From Bathymodiolus japonicus methanotrophic gill symbiont (lineage in GTDB: Bacteria; Pseudomonadota; Gammaproteobacteria; Methylococcales; Methylomonadaceae): a stretch of 64,000 bases of DNA. Positions within the stretch are counted from its first letter, which is position 1. The number at the start of each line of letters is the position of its first letter. The notes beneath the pieces are model-generated. The model made no database searches, was not told the origin of the DNA, and saw only the letters and a program-made list of their open reading frames with translations. Below, piece after piece: positions 17,466-27,217 of this stretch. The stretch lies in contig NZ_BLYC01000003.1 in NCBI RefSeq assembly GCF_019721995.1, forward strand, positions 124,001 through 188,000, in the 5' to 3' direction. A program made the translations under genes and the position numbers.

Positions 17466-20270
17466 CTACGCCTTACGTGGTGGCCAGGCGAAAGAAAAGT
17501 CTTCCCGGTCCAGAGTTAAATTTGGATTATAGGCCGGATCTATTAGCAAGCCCTCACCCCAGCGTTGTTTCATATATGCTACTTCTTTATTAAAACGCGC
17601 CTGTTTCTTGGGGGTATCCTCATAGCCCCGGCTTGCCGACTCATAATGATACATTTCAGCATACGGTGTCCATACATTATGAAAACCCTTTTCTTGAATA
17701 CGTAAGCATAGGTCTACATCATTAAATGCCACTGATAGGTTCTGTTCATCAAAGCCGCCTACTGCATCAAATACTTCTTTTCTGACCAGTAAACAAGCTG
17801 CAGTGACTGCAGATAAATTCTGCGCTAATAACAACCGACCACAGTAGCCTGGATTATCTCGCGGAGAATGTTTATGCGAATGCCCGGCTACGCCCCCTAA
17901 ACCGACAATAACACCAGCATGCTGGATAGTATCATCGGGGTAATATAATTTAGCGCCTACTGCACCCACTTCGGGATGGATAACATGACTGACCATTTCA
18001 TCTAGCCAGTCTGCATTAATCACTTCCAGATCATTATTCAATAAAGCAATGATTTCACCCTTAGCCTCTGCCACCGCCTTATTATTTAATGCGGCATAGT
18101 TAAACGGACTATCATCATGAATAATGGTTACCCGTGGATTTTCCTGCAAGCGCTGTAAATATCTTAAGGTTACTAAATCATCACTACCATTATCTATAAT
18201 AATAAATTCGTAATTAGCATAGATCGTTTTAGCAATAATACTTTCTATACAGCGATGTAATAAATGAAAGCCATTGCGTGTCGGTATCACGATACTGACC
18301 AGGGGTAAATCTTTAGGTAAACAATAGCGTACGCGTAACGCACCAGGCAACTGCTTATGTGCAGACACTTTAGCAGGACGTTGCTTACGCTCTAAGGCAC
18401 TTGCAACGGCTCTTGCAATCCTGGTTTCTGCATAAGGTTTTTCCTGTACGCCATTTGCAGTGCTACCGGCAACAGCGCGCCAGTGATAAAGCACACGTGG
18501 AATATGTATAATCTGCCCAGTTTTTAATTCTGCCGCATAACGCAGCGCCAGATCATAATCCTGAGCACCATCAAATGCCGAATCAAAACCACCTAGAGCC
18601 TTTACCTGTTCAGTTTTATAAACTCCTAAATGACAAATATAATTATGCGATAACAATAATTCAGGGTTCCAGTCCGGCTTAAAATATGGTGCATAACGCT
18701 TACCCTGTAAATCCATTTTATCTTCATCAGAATAAATCAGCTGCACATCAGGATTCTGCTGTATGGTTTTTGCTACCCAGTAAAGTGCATCCGGGGTTAG
18801 TAAATCATCATGATCCATCAATGCTACATAATCTGCCTCGACTAATGACAAAGCGCTATTTGATGCGGCAGAAATATGCCCGTTTTGTTCACGAAAGATC
18901 ACTTTAACCCGGTTATCTTTCTCCATAAAGGACTGTAATGCTTTATGTACATAGCTTTCAGTTGATGCATCATCGGCAATACATAGCTCGAAATTGCCAT
19001 AAGTCTGCGATAAAACAGACTCAATCGCATTCACCAGGCAGGCTTTGTCTGGATTATAAACTGGCATTAATACAGCAATTTTAGGTGCAGATTGCCAGGT
19101 TTTAGCCTCTTGCTTAAAAGCCGATAATTCCTGCTTATCCAAATCACCGTACGCAACTAGCCAGGCATCATAATCAAAAAAAACCACCGGCTGTTGCTGA
19201 TCAGATTTCTCTGTCTTACTAAAAAGACCTATCAGTCTTTTCGATGCGTTTTTCACGCCACGCACAATCCGGTAACTGAATTTGTTATGTACTCGCTGTA
19301 AGACCTGTTCCAGTCGCTGAGTATCAACTGATAAATAGGCAACTTCCTTTTGTAAGTGAGCAACTTGAGAAGATAAGTCAGTATTTAATTGCTGCTCCAG
19401 CGAAACTATCCTTTCTTCAAGCTGAAAAACATGTTTCTGGTGATGCGTATTATGCTCTCGTTCGATACCTAGTTGCTGCTCTAAACCAGCAATTTTTTCC
19501 TGTTTTTCACCATAAAACACCCCTGAACTCACTAAAGGTTTAGGAGATAACGCTTGAGGCAAATGCTGTACTAATTCAGATTGTGCCGGACGCGCCTCGA
19601 TAATAAACTGATAGGCGACTGCATCAGGAGCATGGAATAACTCAAGTGCTTTATCAGATGATTTTAGACCCGAATTCTTCAAATGCTGATCTATCGCCTC
19701 ATCAGCCAGATCCTGAATACTATAACTAATATCACAACAGACATAACCTGCCTGCATAAGCATAGCGATCAAACCATCACGGGTATAAAAATGTAAGTGT
19801 GTATCATCCAGCAAGCCTAGCGACTCATAATCAAAATGTCCCTGCAATAACTCTAAGCGTATAGACGCATGAGCCACATTAGGCACTGAAGCTAAAAGAC
19901 AACTATCGGCATGTAAAAAGGGCTTTAAGCTCGCCAGCATTGCCGCTGTATTTTTTAAATGCTCCAGAACATCTGCGCACAAAACCACATCAAACTGTTG
20001 CCCTTGTATTTCAGTTAACCAGGTCTCAGTATCCAGATCAGCAACAATGGTTTGCACACAAAAAGGCGCAGCTTGCTGTAAAGCATGGCTATCAATATCC
20101 ACACCAACAACCTCACAAGCCAGGTCTTGTTGTAAAAACTTTGATAAATACCCACTAGAGCAGCCTAATTCCAGAACTCGCTGATTTGGTTTGATTCGAG
20201 TTACCAGCCCCATATGGGAGTCATTCTTCTCAGTCGTATCAAGGGTAAATTGGTATTTGTTTTTGCTCAT
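17466..20270 (-). CDS. Methyltransferase / coiled coil / double GT2 glycosyltransferase
   Basis: 934 residues in one frame. Residues ~1-200 are a class I SAM methyltransferase (VLELGCSSGYLSKFL, then VVLCADVLEHLKN). Residues ~265-330 form a coiled coil rich in Gln/Glu/Leu. Then come two GT-A family 2 glycosyltransferase domains: the first starts IAVLMPVYNPDKACLVNAIE with MDHDD and YSDEDKMD, the second starts VSIVIPTRNGFHLLHRCIE with ALLNNDLEV. It probably extends or caps a polysaccharide at the inner membrane face. The nearby Wzm/Wzt exporter with a C-terminal carbohydrate-binding domain suggests an ABC-transporter-dependent O-antigen in which methylation could end chains. That link is inferred; sugars cannot be read from sequence. 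Confidence 0.85.
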   Translation of the reverse strand: MSKNKYQFTLDTTEKNDSHMGLVTRIKPNQRVLELGCSSGYLSKFLQQDLACEVVGVDIDSHALQQAAPFCVQTIVADLDTETWLTEIQGQQFDVVLCADVLEHLKNTAAMLASLKPFLHADSCLLASVPNVAHASIRLELLQGHFDYESLGLLDDTHLHFYTRDGLIAMLMQAGYVCCDISYSIQDLADEAIDQHLKNSGLKSSDKALELFHAPDAVAYQFIIEARPAQSELVQHLPQALSPKPLVSSGVFYGEKQEKIAGLEQQLGIEREHNTHHQKHVFQLEERIVSLEQQLNTDLSSQVAHLQKEVAYLSVDTQRLEQVLQRVHNKFSYRIVRGVKNASKRLIGLFSKTEKSDQQQPVVFFDYDAWLVAYGDLDKQELSAFKQEAKTWQSAPKIAVLMPVYNPDKACLVNAIESVLSQTYGNFELCIADDASTESYVHKALQSFMEKDNRVKVIFREQNGHISAASNSALSLVEADYVALMDHDDLLTPDALYWVAKTIQQNPDVQLIYSDEDKMDLQGKRYAPYFKPDWNPELLLSHNYICHLGVYKTEQVKALGGFDSAFDGAQDYDLALRYAAELKTGQIIHIPRVLYHWRAVAGSTANGVQEKPYAETRIARAVASALERKQRPAKVSAHKQLPGALRVRYCLPKDLPLVSIVIPTRNGFHLLHRCIESIIAKTIYANYEFIIIDNGSDDLVTLRYLQRLQENPRVTIIHDDSPFNYAALNNKAVAEAKGEIIALLNNDLEVINADWLDEMVSHVIHPEVGAVGAKLYYPDDTIQHAGVIVGLGGVAGHSHKHSPRDNPGYCGRLLLAQNLSAVTAACLLVRKEVFDAVGGFDEQNLSVAFNDVDLCLRIQEKGFHNVWTPYAEMYHYESASRGYEDTPKKQARFNKEVAYMKQRWGEGLLIDPAYNPNLTLDREDFSFAWPPRKA

Positions 20271-20313
20271 AGATATTTTTAAAAAACTTCGATATTCTGG
20301 ATGTATTCAATTG

Positions 20314-20335
20314 TAGAGCGGACTTTTGTCCGCTA
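20314..20335. repeat. REP-like palindrome
   Basis: TAGAGCGGACTTTTGTCCGCTA variant of the recurrent intergenic REP core, just upstream of the glycosyltransferase gene. Confidence 0.7.
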
Positions 20336-20414
20336 AGCCCAGCACCCGGTGTATTAAGGGAAATTAATTATCCAATGTGTTAACTCATGAGAGTTGCCTC
20401 TATAAGAGGATTAA

Positions 20415-20486
20415 CATAGGATGTGCTGACGATAGGAAGCGCATCAATCACCGAAAGATGCGCTTCGTTCCTCAGCACATCCTATG
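20415..20486. repeat. Long inverted repeat
   Basis: Arms CATAGGATGTGCTGA and GATAGGAAGCGCATC pair with their near complements around a short loop. Only one copy is seen in the window, so it may be a REP doublet or a terminator-like structure. Confidence 0.6.
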
Positions 20487-20530
20487 CCTCTCCCTCTTAT
20501 GATTGAGAATTTTATTCCATATCCCTAATA

Positions 20531-20682
20531 CTCGATGTTCAAGTTTTCAGCTATAACTGGGCTAAGAAAAGTAAATTTTTCCGGCTTTGTTTTATAAGTG
20601 ATTGATTTACAATGATGTTGATGCTTTCTTTGTCAGTAAAATTATCAATAAAATCAATCAGTTAAAAAACTTGAACATCGAG
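20531..20682. mobile_element. MITE-A copy 1 (152 bp)
   Basis: Ends CTCGATGTTCAAG/CTTGAACATCGAG are the IS4-A termini; flanked by the 5-bp repeat TAATA (20526-20530, 20683-20687). The interior is non-coding. It is a non-autonomous partner of IS4-A. Confidence 0.88.
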
Positions 20683-20704
20683 TAATATTAACATCGCGTC
20701 CAGT

Positions 20705-20727
20705 AGCGGACTAAAGTCCGCTCTACA
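20705..20727. repeat. REP-like palindrome
   Basis: AGCGGACTAAAGTCCGCTCT core, between MITE-A and the end of the DUF3144-type gene. Confidence 0.7.
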
Positions 20728-20731
20728 GTCG

Positions 20732-20989
20732 TTACTTCGCTACTTGTTGCCGTTTCAATTTCTGAACATTTTCCAGATTGGCTTTATACACTGCAACCAC
20801 CTGATCAACTCCGGAGGGATTTAAGCCACCAGCATTGCCTGCCGCAGTATAAGTCGTATAAATGCCCGATGCAGACATTAAAGCTGCATTAATCATTTGC
20901 TGGCTTTTACCTTCATTTTCCATTTCATTGGCTAATGCAATAAAACGCTTGGATAACAAATTGTATTCACGCATTGCTGGTTTGGTCAT
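20732..20989 (-). CDS. Small DUF3144-like protein
   Basis: 85 residues with the pattern FIALANEMENEGKSQQMINAALMSASGIYTTY, which resembles DUF3144 proteins (helical, cytosolic, function unknown). Length fits that family. The charged C-terminus ends KLKRQQVAK. A MITE-B sits 25 bases upstream of the start codon, so the native promoter has been displaced. The family link is by pattern recall and is moderate only. Confidence 0.6.
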   Translation of the reverse strand: MTKPAMREYNLLSKRFIALANEMENEGKSQQMINAALMSASGIYTTYTAAGNAGGLNPSGVDQVVAVYKANLENVQKLKRQQVAK

Positions 20990-21014
20990 ATTTCACACTC
21001 TTTAAATATATAGA

Positions 21015-21218
21015 CTGAAGTTTCCCAATTATTGAGTAGCTGAAATACACAATGCTGGTGTATCGAGGTTTATTTTAGGTGGTTTTGCCATGTTTATAGA
21101 AAACCCCTACTTAATTCCCCTTAGGCAATAGCATTTGAAATGAATGAAAAGACTATTTTTTTCATATAGTTGTAGCATAGTTTCAATTTTACCATAAATA
21201 ATTATTGGGAAACTTCAG
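21015..21218. mobile_element. MITE-B copy (204 bp)
   Basis: Terminal repeats CTGAAGTTTCCCAAT and ATTGGGAAACTTCAG, with the 8-bp target duplication TATATAGA (21007-21014, 21219-21226). Non-coding. Confidence 0.9.
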
Positions 21219-21269
21219 TATATAGATAAATAATCACTTTTCATGTGAGACTACCCACTAATTCATATA

Positions 21270-21327
21270 CGGGCTAAAGACCCGCACCCCTGAATAAATT
21301 TCACTCGGGGCGCGGGTCTTCAGCCCG
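21270..21327. repeat. REP-like inverted repeat
   Basis: Arms CGGGCTAAAGACCCGC and GCGGGTCTTCAGCCCG around a ~25-base spacer; it follows the end of the acyltransferase gene. Confidence 0.7.
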
Positions 21328-21362
21328 CTGGTATTCTCAAAGCTCTTCATCAGCATAACAGC

Positions 21363-22250
21363 TTATTGCCGCATTAACGGCAAAGCCTGCCACAGCCACC
21401 ACTGCTCAGGAAAGGCTCGAATTTGTTGTTCCAGCATGCCCACCAATTGAGTCATTATTTCTTGCTCATTTAAACTCTCAGTATCAAGCGGAGGATAAAA
21501 TTTTGCTCTTAGTCCTGCTCGTGACTCAAACACATAAAAAGGGACAATCAAGGCTTTAGCTTTTTTAGCTAGTTTTGCCGGCCCCAAGGGAAACCGTGTT
21601 TCACTCCCTAAAAACGGCAAACTGATGCAACCATTTTTATCACCTGAATAAGGCACATCAATAAACAAGCCCATCACATACTCATTTAATGCACGGTAAA
21701 TTGGCCGGACAGAATCTCCTTCAACCAGAAATGGGCCACCAAAACATTGTTGCAACCAGGCTAGTTTTTTTAGCCGATACTGATATTCAGCTTCAGGCAG
21801 GCCATGTTCATTAGTATCCCCTCCATCACGGGTAATGGTTCCCACCGATACCCCTTGTGCCTGCATGCCCACACCCGCCATCCAGAAACGGCCAAAATGC
21901 CCACTACTGATAATAACTCGCCGCCCTGATTGACGTGCATCAGTCACATGATGAAAATCCTCTAATTGAATAAATTGACCTATTTGCTTTTGGGTCTTAC
22001 AGGTTCTAAAAAACCAGGTGTCCAGGGCTTCACGCTCAACCATGGAAAAAAAATAATCTGCGCAGGCCGCCAATTCATCCTGACTTTTTTCAGGAAAAAC
22101 CGTGTGCATTTGCCCAATAATAAATTCTTTCTCGGCAACGTGTTCAGCGCGTGAAAATCGTCCCGACAAACTGGCTAACCGGTATGCCATATTCTGCGGA
22201 AAACGCGCTAACAATGGCAAATAATAGTGATATTTAAATACTAAATTCAT
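21363..22250 (-). CDS. Lipid A biosynthesis-type (LPLAT/LpxL-like) acyltransferase
   Basis: From the ATG at 22250 this is 295 residues. The start is chosen because it overlaps the upstream TGA in an ATGA arrangement; the frame is open 15 bases further. SSGHFGRFWMAG holds the catalytic histidine region, and SLPFLGSETRFPLGPAKLAKKA is the substrate-binding segment of HtrB/LpxL-like late acyltransferases. It is expected on the cytoplasmic face of the inner membrane, adding a fatty acid to a lipid A or glycolipid precursor. As the third gene of the wzm-wzt unit it may acylate the lipid carrying the exported polysaccharide. It is not the housekeeping lpxL with certainty. Confidence 0.75.
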   Translation of the reverse strand: MNLVFKYHYYLPLLARFPQNMAYRLASLSGRFSRAEHVAEKEFIIGQMHTVFPEKSQDELAACADYFFSMVEREALDTWFFRTCKTQKQIGQFIQLEDFHHVTDARQSGRRVIISSGHFGRFWMAGVGMQAQGVSVGTITRDGGDTNEHGLPEAEYQYRLKKLAWLQQCFGGPFLVEGDSVRPIYRALNEYVMGLFIDVPYSGDKNGCISLPFLGSETRFPLGPAKLAKKAKALIVPFYVFESRAGLRAKFYPPLDTESLNEQEIMTQLVGMLEQQIRAFPEQWWLWQALPLMRQ

Positions 22251-23464
22251 ACCGGCGCACTCCACTGATGCTCAAGATAGGCCACTCCGACCTCAGTGCC
22301 CGACTGCCTTACCTTGAATTCACAGCAGCTTTGCATGGAGTCATATACATGCGCACTTGTCGTATCAATCAGCCAGACTTCCAGGCTATATAGCCCAGAT
22401 AACAGACTTAATTCCGGGATTTCATAAACCACGCCTAGATCATTTTTATTTGCACTGGTAAACAAAGAAACGTCATCTAATATGGTGCTCACTCCAAAAC
22501 ATTGCACACCATCATTACGTTTAATGATAATACCTATATGTACATCGTCTATTGTCAGACTACTCTGTTTATGTGCCAGAACCTTAACCCGAAAGGCATC
22601 GCCTGTCTGGTATATAACAAAACCATCCTCTGCCTTTTTAGCCCCTAGTAAAACCGCCTCGATTAAATACGCTGTTAACTGACTTTTATCGACTTTTTCT
22701 ACCATTTCAGCTTGCACAGGTTTAGCAACAGACACACGATTTTGCATACGTACATGATCATTATACTGATCAATCACCTCGCCACTATCACCTTGCGCCT
22801 GTATGATACCTTTATCCAGCCAGATAACACGCTGACACAATTCTTTCACATGGTAAAGATTGTGTGAACAGAATACCAACGCCTTGCCCTGCTCCTTAAA
22901 GGACATCATGCGATCCATGCTTTTTTTCTGAAAATGCTGATCGCCTACAGACAAAGCCTCATCAACCACCAGAATATCCGGATCAACCGAAGTCACCACA
23001 GAAAAAGCCAGGCGTACAAACATACCTGAAGAATAGGTCTTAACTGGTTGGTGAATAAAATCAGCTAATTCAGAAAAATCAATAATCGCATCTACTTTAG
23101 CAGCAATTTTCTCAGCACTTAAGCCCAGCATTGCACAGCCCAGATGAATATTTTCCAGCCCGGTAAAGTCGGGGTGAAAACCCGAACCTAGTTCCAGGAT
23201 TGCCGATACGCGCCCATTAATAATCAACTCACCCTGCGTAGGCTGCATAGTACCCGCTAATAACTTTAATAAGCTACTTTTACCTGCACCATTATCACCG
23301 ACTATGCCTAAAACCTCGCCTGGCTCACAAGTAAAGCTAGCGCCTTTCAGCGCCCAGAATTGCTCATGATACTGGCGCCTGAAAATCAGCTCTTTTAAGC
23401 TATCGATGGGCTTGTGATAACGCCGATACGCTTTCGCCAAATCCCTTGCGATAATCGCACTCAT
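22247..23464 (-). CDS. wzt: Polysaccharide ABC transporter ATP-binding protein with Wzt C-terminal domain
   Basis: 405 residues. The ABC domain has the Walker A GDNGAGKSSLLKLLAG, signature YSSGMFVRLAFS, Walker B DILVVDEAL and H-loop CSHN. After residue ~250 a beta-rich extension (VHIGIIIKRNDGVQCFGVST, YEIPELSLLSGLYSLEVWLID) is typical of Wzt C-terminal domains that recognise the terminal modification of the exported chain. It couples ATP hydrolysis to export of undecaprenyl-linked polysaccharide with the Wzm permease. Starts and stops overlap with both neighbours (ATGA), showing a translationally coupled three-gene unit. Gene symbol by function; the exact polymer is unknown. Confidence 0.9.
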   Translation of the reverse strand: MSAIIARDLAKAYRRYHKPIDSLKELIFRRQYHEQFWALKGASFTCEPGEVLGIVGDNGAGKSSLLKLLAGTMQPTQGELIINGRVSAILELGSGFHPDFTGLENIHLGCAMLGLSAEKIAAKVDAIIDFSELADFIHQPVKTYSSGMFVRLAFSVVTSVDPDILVVDEALSVGDQHFQKKSMDRMMSFKEQGKALVFCSHNLYHVKELCQRVIWLDKGIIQAQGDSGEVIDQYNDHVRMQNRVSVAKPVQAEMVEKVDKSQLTAYLIEAVLLGAKKAEDGFVIYQTGDAFRVKVLAHKQSSLTIDDVHIGIIIKRNDGVQCFGVSTILDDVSLFTSANKNDLGVVYEIPELSLLSGLYSLEVWLIDTTSAHVYDSMQSCCEFKVRQSGTEVGVAYLEHQWSAPV

Positions 23465-24249
23465 ACAAATTCCTTGGCGCGTTCTATGGTTTTCTGGAAG
23501 AAATAAACACCTAGCAATAAAAGCACGACTGAAAAACCAGCGACATAAAGCACAGCCACATCAGGCAACTCAGCTCTTAGAATCACAGCTCGATACGCAT
23601 CCAGCAAATGATACAGCGGATTAAAATTATTCACCGGTATAAACTCAGCGGGTATCATGCTCACGGGATACAGAATAGGCGTTAAAAACATCAACATAGT
23701 CAGCAACAAACCCAAGGCCTGGCGCAAGTCCTGAATAAATACCGATAAGGTAGCCACTATATAGCCAATAGCAATACTTAAACATAGTCGAATAAACATC
23801 AGAGCCGGGAGTAACAACAAAAACCAGGACACTTGCTTTAGCAATAGAAATGTTGCAAATACTATAATTAACAAGGCAATAAACTCAGTGATGATCGTGG
23901 TAAGCATAGGCACTAAAGGAATTAATAGCGCAGGTAAAGTAGATTTATGTAATAAAGAGCTACCAGCAAACAAAGAATTACTTGCTGCCAGAATAGCATC
24001 CTGGAAAGCAAAAAATGGCATCATCGCTGCCATCAGAAACAACGCAAAATGATAAGAATTTTCCATTCCTGGAATTCTTACCTTCATAATCACAGAAAAC
24101 ACAAATGAATAAACCACCACCATCATCAGCGGCTGTAAAAACAACCAGACAGCTCCAAGCATCGTGCCTTTATAACGACTGGAAAGTTCTCGCCCGATTA
24201 ACAAGCGCAAAGCATGGGTGTGAGAAAAAATTTTTTTTACTTTAGTCAA
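23461..24249 (-). CDS. wzm: Polysaccharide ABC transporter permease (ABC-2 type)
   Basis: 262 residues with about six hydrophobic segments and the N-terminal LLIGRELSSRYKGTMLGAVWLFLQPL, the ABC-2 type signature of Wzm/KpsM/TagG permeases. Length is normal. It forms the inner-membrane channel partner of the adjacent ATPase, whose start overlaps its stop. First gene of the unit; its promoter would lie in the repeat-filled 24250-24935 region. Confidence 0.9.
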   Translation of the reverse strand: MTKVKKIFSHTHALRLLIGRELSSRYKGTMLGAVWLFLQPLMMVVVYSFVFSVIMKVRIPGMENSYHFALFLMAAMMPFFAFQDAILAASNSLFAGSSLLHKSTLPALLIPLVPMLTTIITEFIALLIIVFATFLLLKQVSWFLLLLPALMFIRLCLSIAIGYIVATLSVFIQDLRQALGLLLTMLMFLTPILYPVSMIPAEFIPVNNFNPLYHLLDAYRAVILRAELPDVAVLYVAGFSVVLLLLGVYFFQKTIERAKEFV

Positions 24250-24935
24250 GAAAGCATCCTAAACTGAATTGATAACAACTCCTGTTGTTACAACTAGGGG
24301 AGCTGGAAATAGATAATTGTCCAATATTAGGCAGTATTTTGTGCGTATTCAAGGCGTAGTAACAGGCGCATAGCAGACTACGTAAAGTTATTACAACGCA
24401 GAATACGGAGAAAATGGCCAGCAGTTTTTGGATGATGTGTGTTCCCATCGCCCTGGTGCTACACTCGCATTCATGGATGAATAATTATCGCAATATACAA
24501 GCCACTTCAAATAGTGAACTAAAAACAAAGATTCATACAAGAACTTATGGGAAAATTATTAACTAAAAATGTTAGATTGGAACATTTTATCATAAAATCC
24601 TGGATACAATGCTGCAATAGCTAAGCTTGCCGAACTATACTTCGCGTGGTCACGGATGCGGAAAATATAGTGAGCTGATTTTTGTCGAGAGCAAGGCGCT
24701 GAAACTAGCGCAAAGCTGGCTACGTAACGGTTTCAGCAACGTAGCTATTGGCAAAAACTCAGCCGCTAGAAATACACACTCGTGACCGTGCGAAGTATAG
24801 ACACAGCACATTCAAAAGGTATGATTTTTTAGCTTCTTCCTATAATTTCCATAACTGTCTACTGATGAAAGCCTGGAAAGATAATACGCAACTATTTACA
24901 CAATGATTAATCTTTCCACTTCTCCTCTTAAATAA
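24250..24935. other. Intergenic stretch with decayed repeats
   Basis: No gene can be supported. It holds the complete MITE-D and, at about 24340-24420, a weaker relative of it (AGGCGCATAGC, CTACGTAA segments). The rest is AT-rich and unassigned. Confidence 0.5.
24635..24800. repeat. MITE-D, complete copy (166 bp)
   Basis: Ends CTATACTTCGCGTGGTCACG and CGTGACCGTGCGAAGTATAG are imperfect inverted repeats. No flanking duplication is obvious. A half copy is at 4700-4793. Confidence 0.65.
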
Positions 24936-25262
24936 ATGAAATTTAATTTCCCTACTGAAGTTTCCCAATAATTATTTATGGTAAAATTGAAACTATGCTA
25001 CAACTATATGAAAAAAAACAGTCTTTTCATTCGTTTCGAATGCTATTGCCTAAGGGGAATTAAGTAGGGGTTTGCTATAAACATGGCAAAACCACCTAAA
25101 ATAAACCTCGATACACCAGCATTGTGTATTTCAGCTACTCAATAATTGGGAAACTTCAGTTTCCCTAAAGACAAGGCTACAACTGCACTCTTTTCCAATA
25201 AGCCTGAACCCAACCGAAATGAAGGGGCATTTGCTATTATCCTGACGATTGCACTTACAATA
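24936..25262 (+). pseudogene. 5' end of an unknown gene broken by MITE-B and IS-C
   Basis: ATG at 24936 opens a frame interrupted after FNF by MITE-B. Removing MITE-B and one copy of its 8-bp duplication continues the frame (PKDKATTALFSNKPEPNRNE, then GAFAIILTIALTI, a membrane segment) until IS-C begins at 25263. No continuation is recognisable beyond IS-C. About 40 codons are left and the gene is not recognised. That the frame continues exactly across the MITE-B duplication supports a former gene. Confidence 0.5.
24955..25159. mobile_element. MITE-B copy (205 bp)
   Basis: Terminal repeats CTGAAGTTTCCCAAT/ATTGGGAAACTTCAG, 8-bp duplication TTTCCCTA on both sides (24947-24954, 25160-25167). 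Confidence 0.9.
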
Positions 25263-26830
25263 CTGAAGTTTCTTAGAAATTCATCAAGCAACCATTCGCA
25301 ATAAAACGGCTACCACCGAATTTACAGGGGAGCTGCTGTATTTGGGGCAAACCCTTTCAAAATCCGGATCCAAAGCCGCTTCGGCAATGATGCGGCGGAT
25401 ATCTGAAAATGCGAAACTGGCTCGCCCCTTCACTTTGTGCCGACGTTCCGGATCGGTTTTTAAACGATCCGCGTAAATCCACGTCAGCGTTGTTGCCATC
25501 ATACAGAAGTTCAAATGGTTGGTCACTGCCTGCGCATTTCGACACTGACTTTTCTGACTCCCTATGTCTTGCTTGAGCTCTTTGAACCCGGATTCTATTT
25601 TCCATCGCGCACCATAATACTCAATAATCTGTGTGACGGATAAACTTAGATCGGTCGTAAACAAAGCAATCCACTGTGTGCGACGAAACACCCAGACAAC
25701 CTGAACGGGTCGTTTCAATGTTTTCAGCATGACAACGCGACTATAAGCCCTGACTTCACGCTGTTTTCCATAGAGATTCACGGTATACGATCGGGCCTTT
25801 TGTTGTACTTTTTTTGCCATGTCTGTGGCTGCCCCCAGACGCTGCCCGTATTTTTTATTCCGCCCCCTCTGCTTGGGTTTTCTTTTTTCTGGACGATCGT
25901 ACAGTACATTATTGCACCTTAACCTAGAGAGAATATTAAACCGGCTTCCGATAGCTTTGTAAACAGGCTTCCATAGGTCATTGTTGCCAAACCAGCTATC
26001 AGTGACTGTCAATATCGGAGCGGTGGAAAAATGTTCTGCAATTGCAATTGCAATCAGCATTTGAGCCGCCTGAGCCATCTTGGTCTGGAAAGGAACGACA
26101 TCACCTCTTATCGTGGCGGTTTCTTTTTTTGCCTGAATTGTTTTTAAGGGCAGATAAAATCGGAAATCTAAAAATAAGCACGCCCAGCGACCTTTGACCT
26201 GTTTCAGCAACCCTACCGATACAATATTTTGTGCCCATGGATATTTGCTTTGATTCGGCCGCGTGGTCAAAAATGGCTTCACAGCCGAAGATATTTTTGC
26301 CTACTTTAGTGATAATGGAGTCATCCAGTGCAACCAATATGCGCCCATCTGTTTCAGGAGACGGAATCAGCTCCCAGATAGTTTTCCACAGCCCAGCCCA
26401 CGGCAAAGTTGAAGAAGCCATGAAAGTGTAAAAGCGCTTATTCTTGATCTCAAACCCAAACAACGTATCAAGGCAACGCCAAAGATTAGATGTCATCGAC
26501 GACGTAAAGGGAACGATAATAGACAGGATCGTGTAAACAAACAGAGAGGCTCGTTCGCGGCCTAAAGTGGTTTTGGAAAAATGATCTTGAAGCGGGAGTA
26601 AAATATCGCGTAAAATGGACATGAATGAGGCCGGTTTGTTTGTATAATCAACGTGTTAGAAACTTTCATTATACACTAAAACTAGGCCTCATTCACGATT
26701 AACCTATTGTTTTTAAAAATAATTCAAGGCTCTTAGTCAACGGAATGCCATTAATATTAGTAATATCTAATATTTCAGAAAAATAAGCATTAGCTGATAT
26801 TCTTATGCTTTAAAAACTAGGAAACTTCAG
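25263..26830 (-). mobile_element. IS-C copy (IS4-superfamily), frameshifted transposase
   Basis: Ends CTGAAGTTTCTTAG and CTAGGAAACTTCAG. The reverse strand encodes a transposase starting at 26622, with VALDDS, TVTDSWFGN and YYGARWKIESGFKELK, the Y-R-E-K signature of the IS4 superfamily. Five bases are missing near 26262 compared with the 55253 copy, shifting the frame after FDHAA, so this copy needs repair to be active. The flanks do not show a matching duplication, so it may be a rearranged copy. Confidence 0.85.
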
Positions 26831-27217
26831 TTTAATCATATTCAAAGCATAGCACTTTTAAAATTTTTTTCAGGTACTCAGAAAAACACAAATACTCGCC
26901 TTTCCATCTGGAAAATAAGTCCTGACTTTGCATAAACCTAGAAATATCAGTTGAACGCTGACTATATGCATAAGTTATTGAATATTTAGTCTAATCAACT
27001 TTTTTCTCCCACACCCATTTGGTGAATCGAACCCGCTTCACGGCTTAATTGTATTTCTGCAACCAGCATAAGATGGTCCGAGAGTTTGTCTGGCAACACT
27101 TTGTAACTAACAAATTTCAGCTCACTGGAAATTAAAATCCAGTCTAGCCGACTATCACCATTGCTATACGTCGGTAAATTATCAGCCTGGGGTTGATAAA
27201 CCTTTAACCCCCTGTTC

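Noticed and set aside
21015-21218. Repeats spaced through the window as a CRISPR array
   Set aside because: The repeats are dispersed MITEs with target duplications; no regular spacing and no cas genes.
24242-24448. Short frame upstream of wzm on the - strand
   Set aside because: Lies in decayed repeat sequence; no start signal or conserved pattern.
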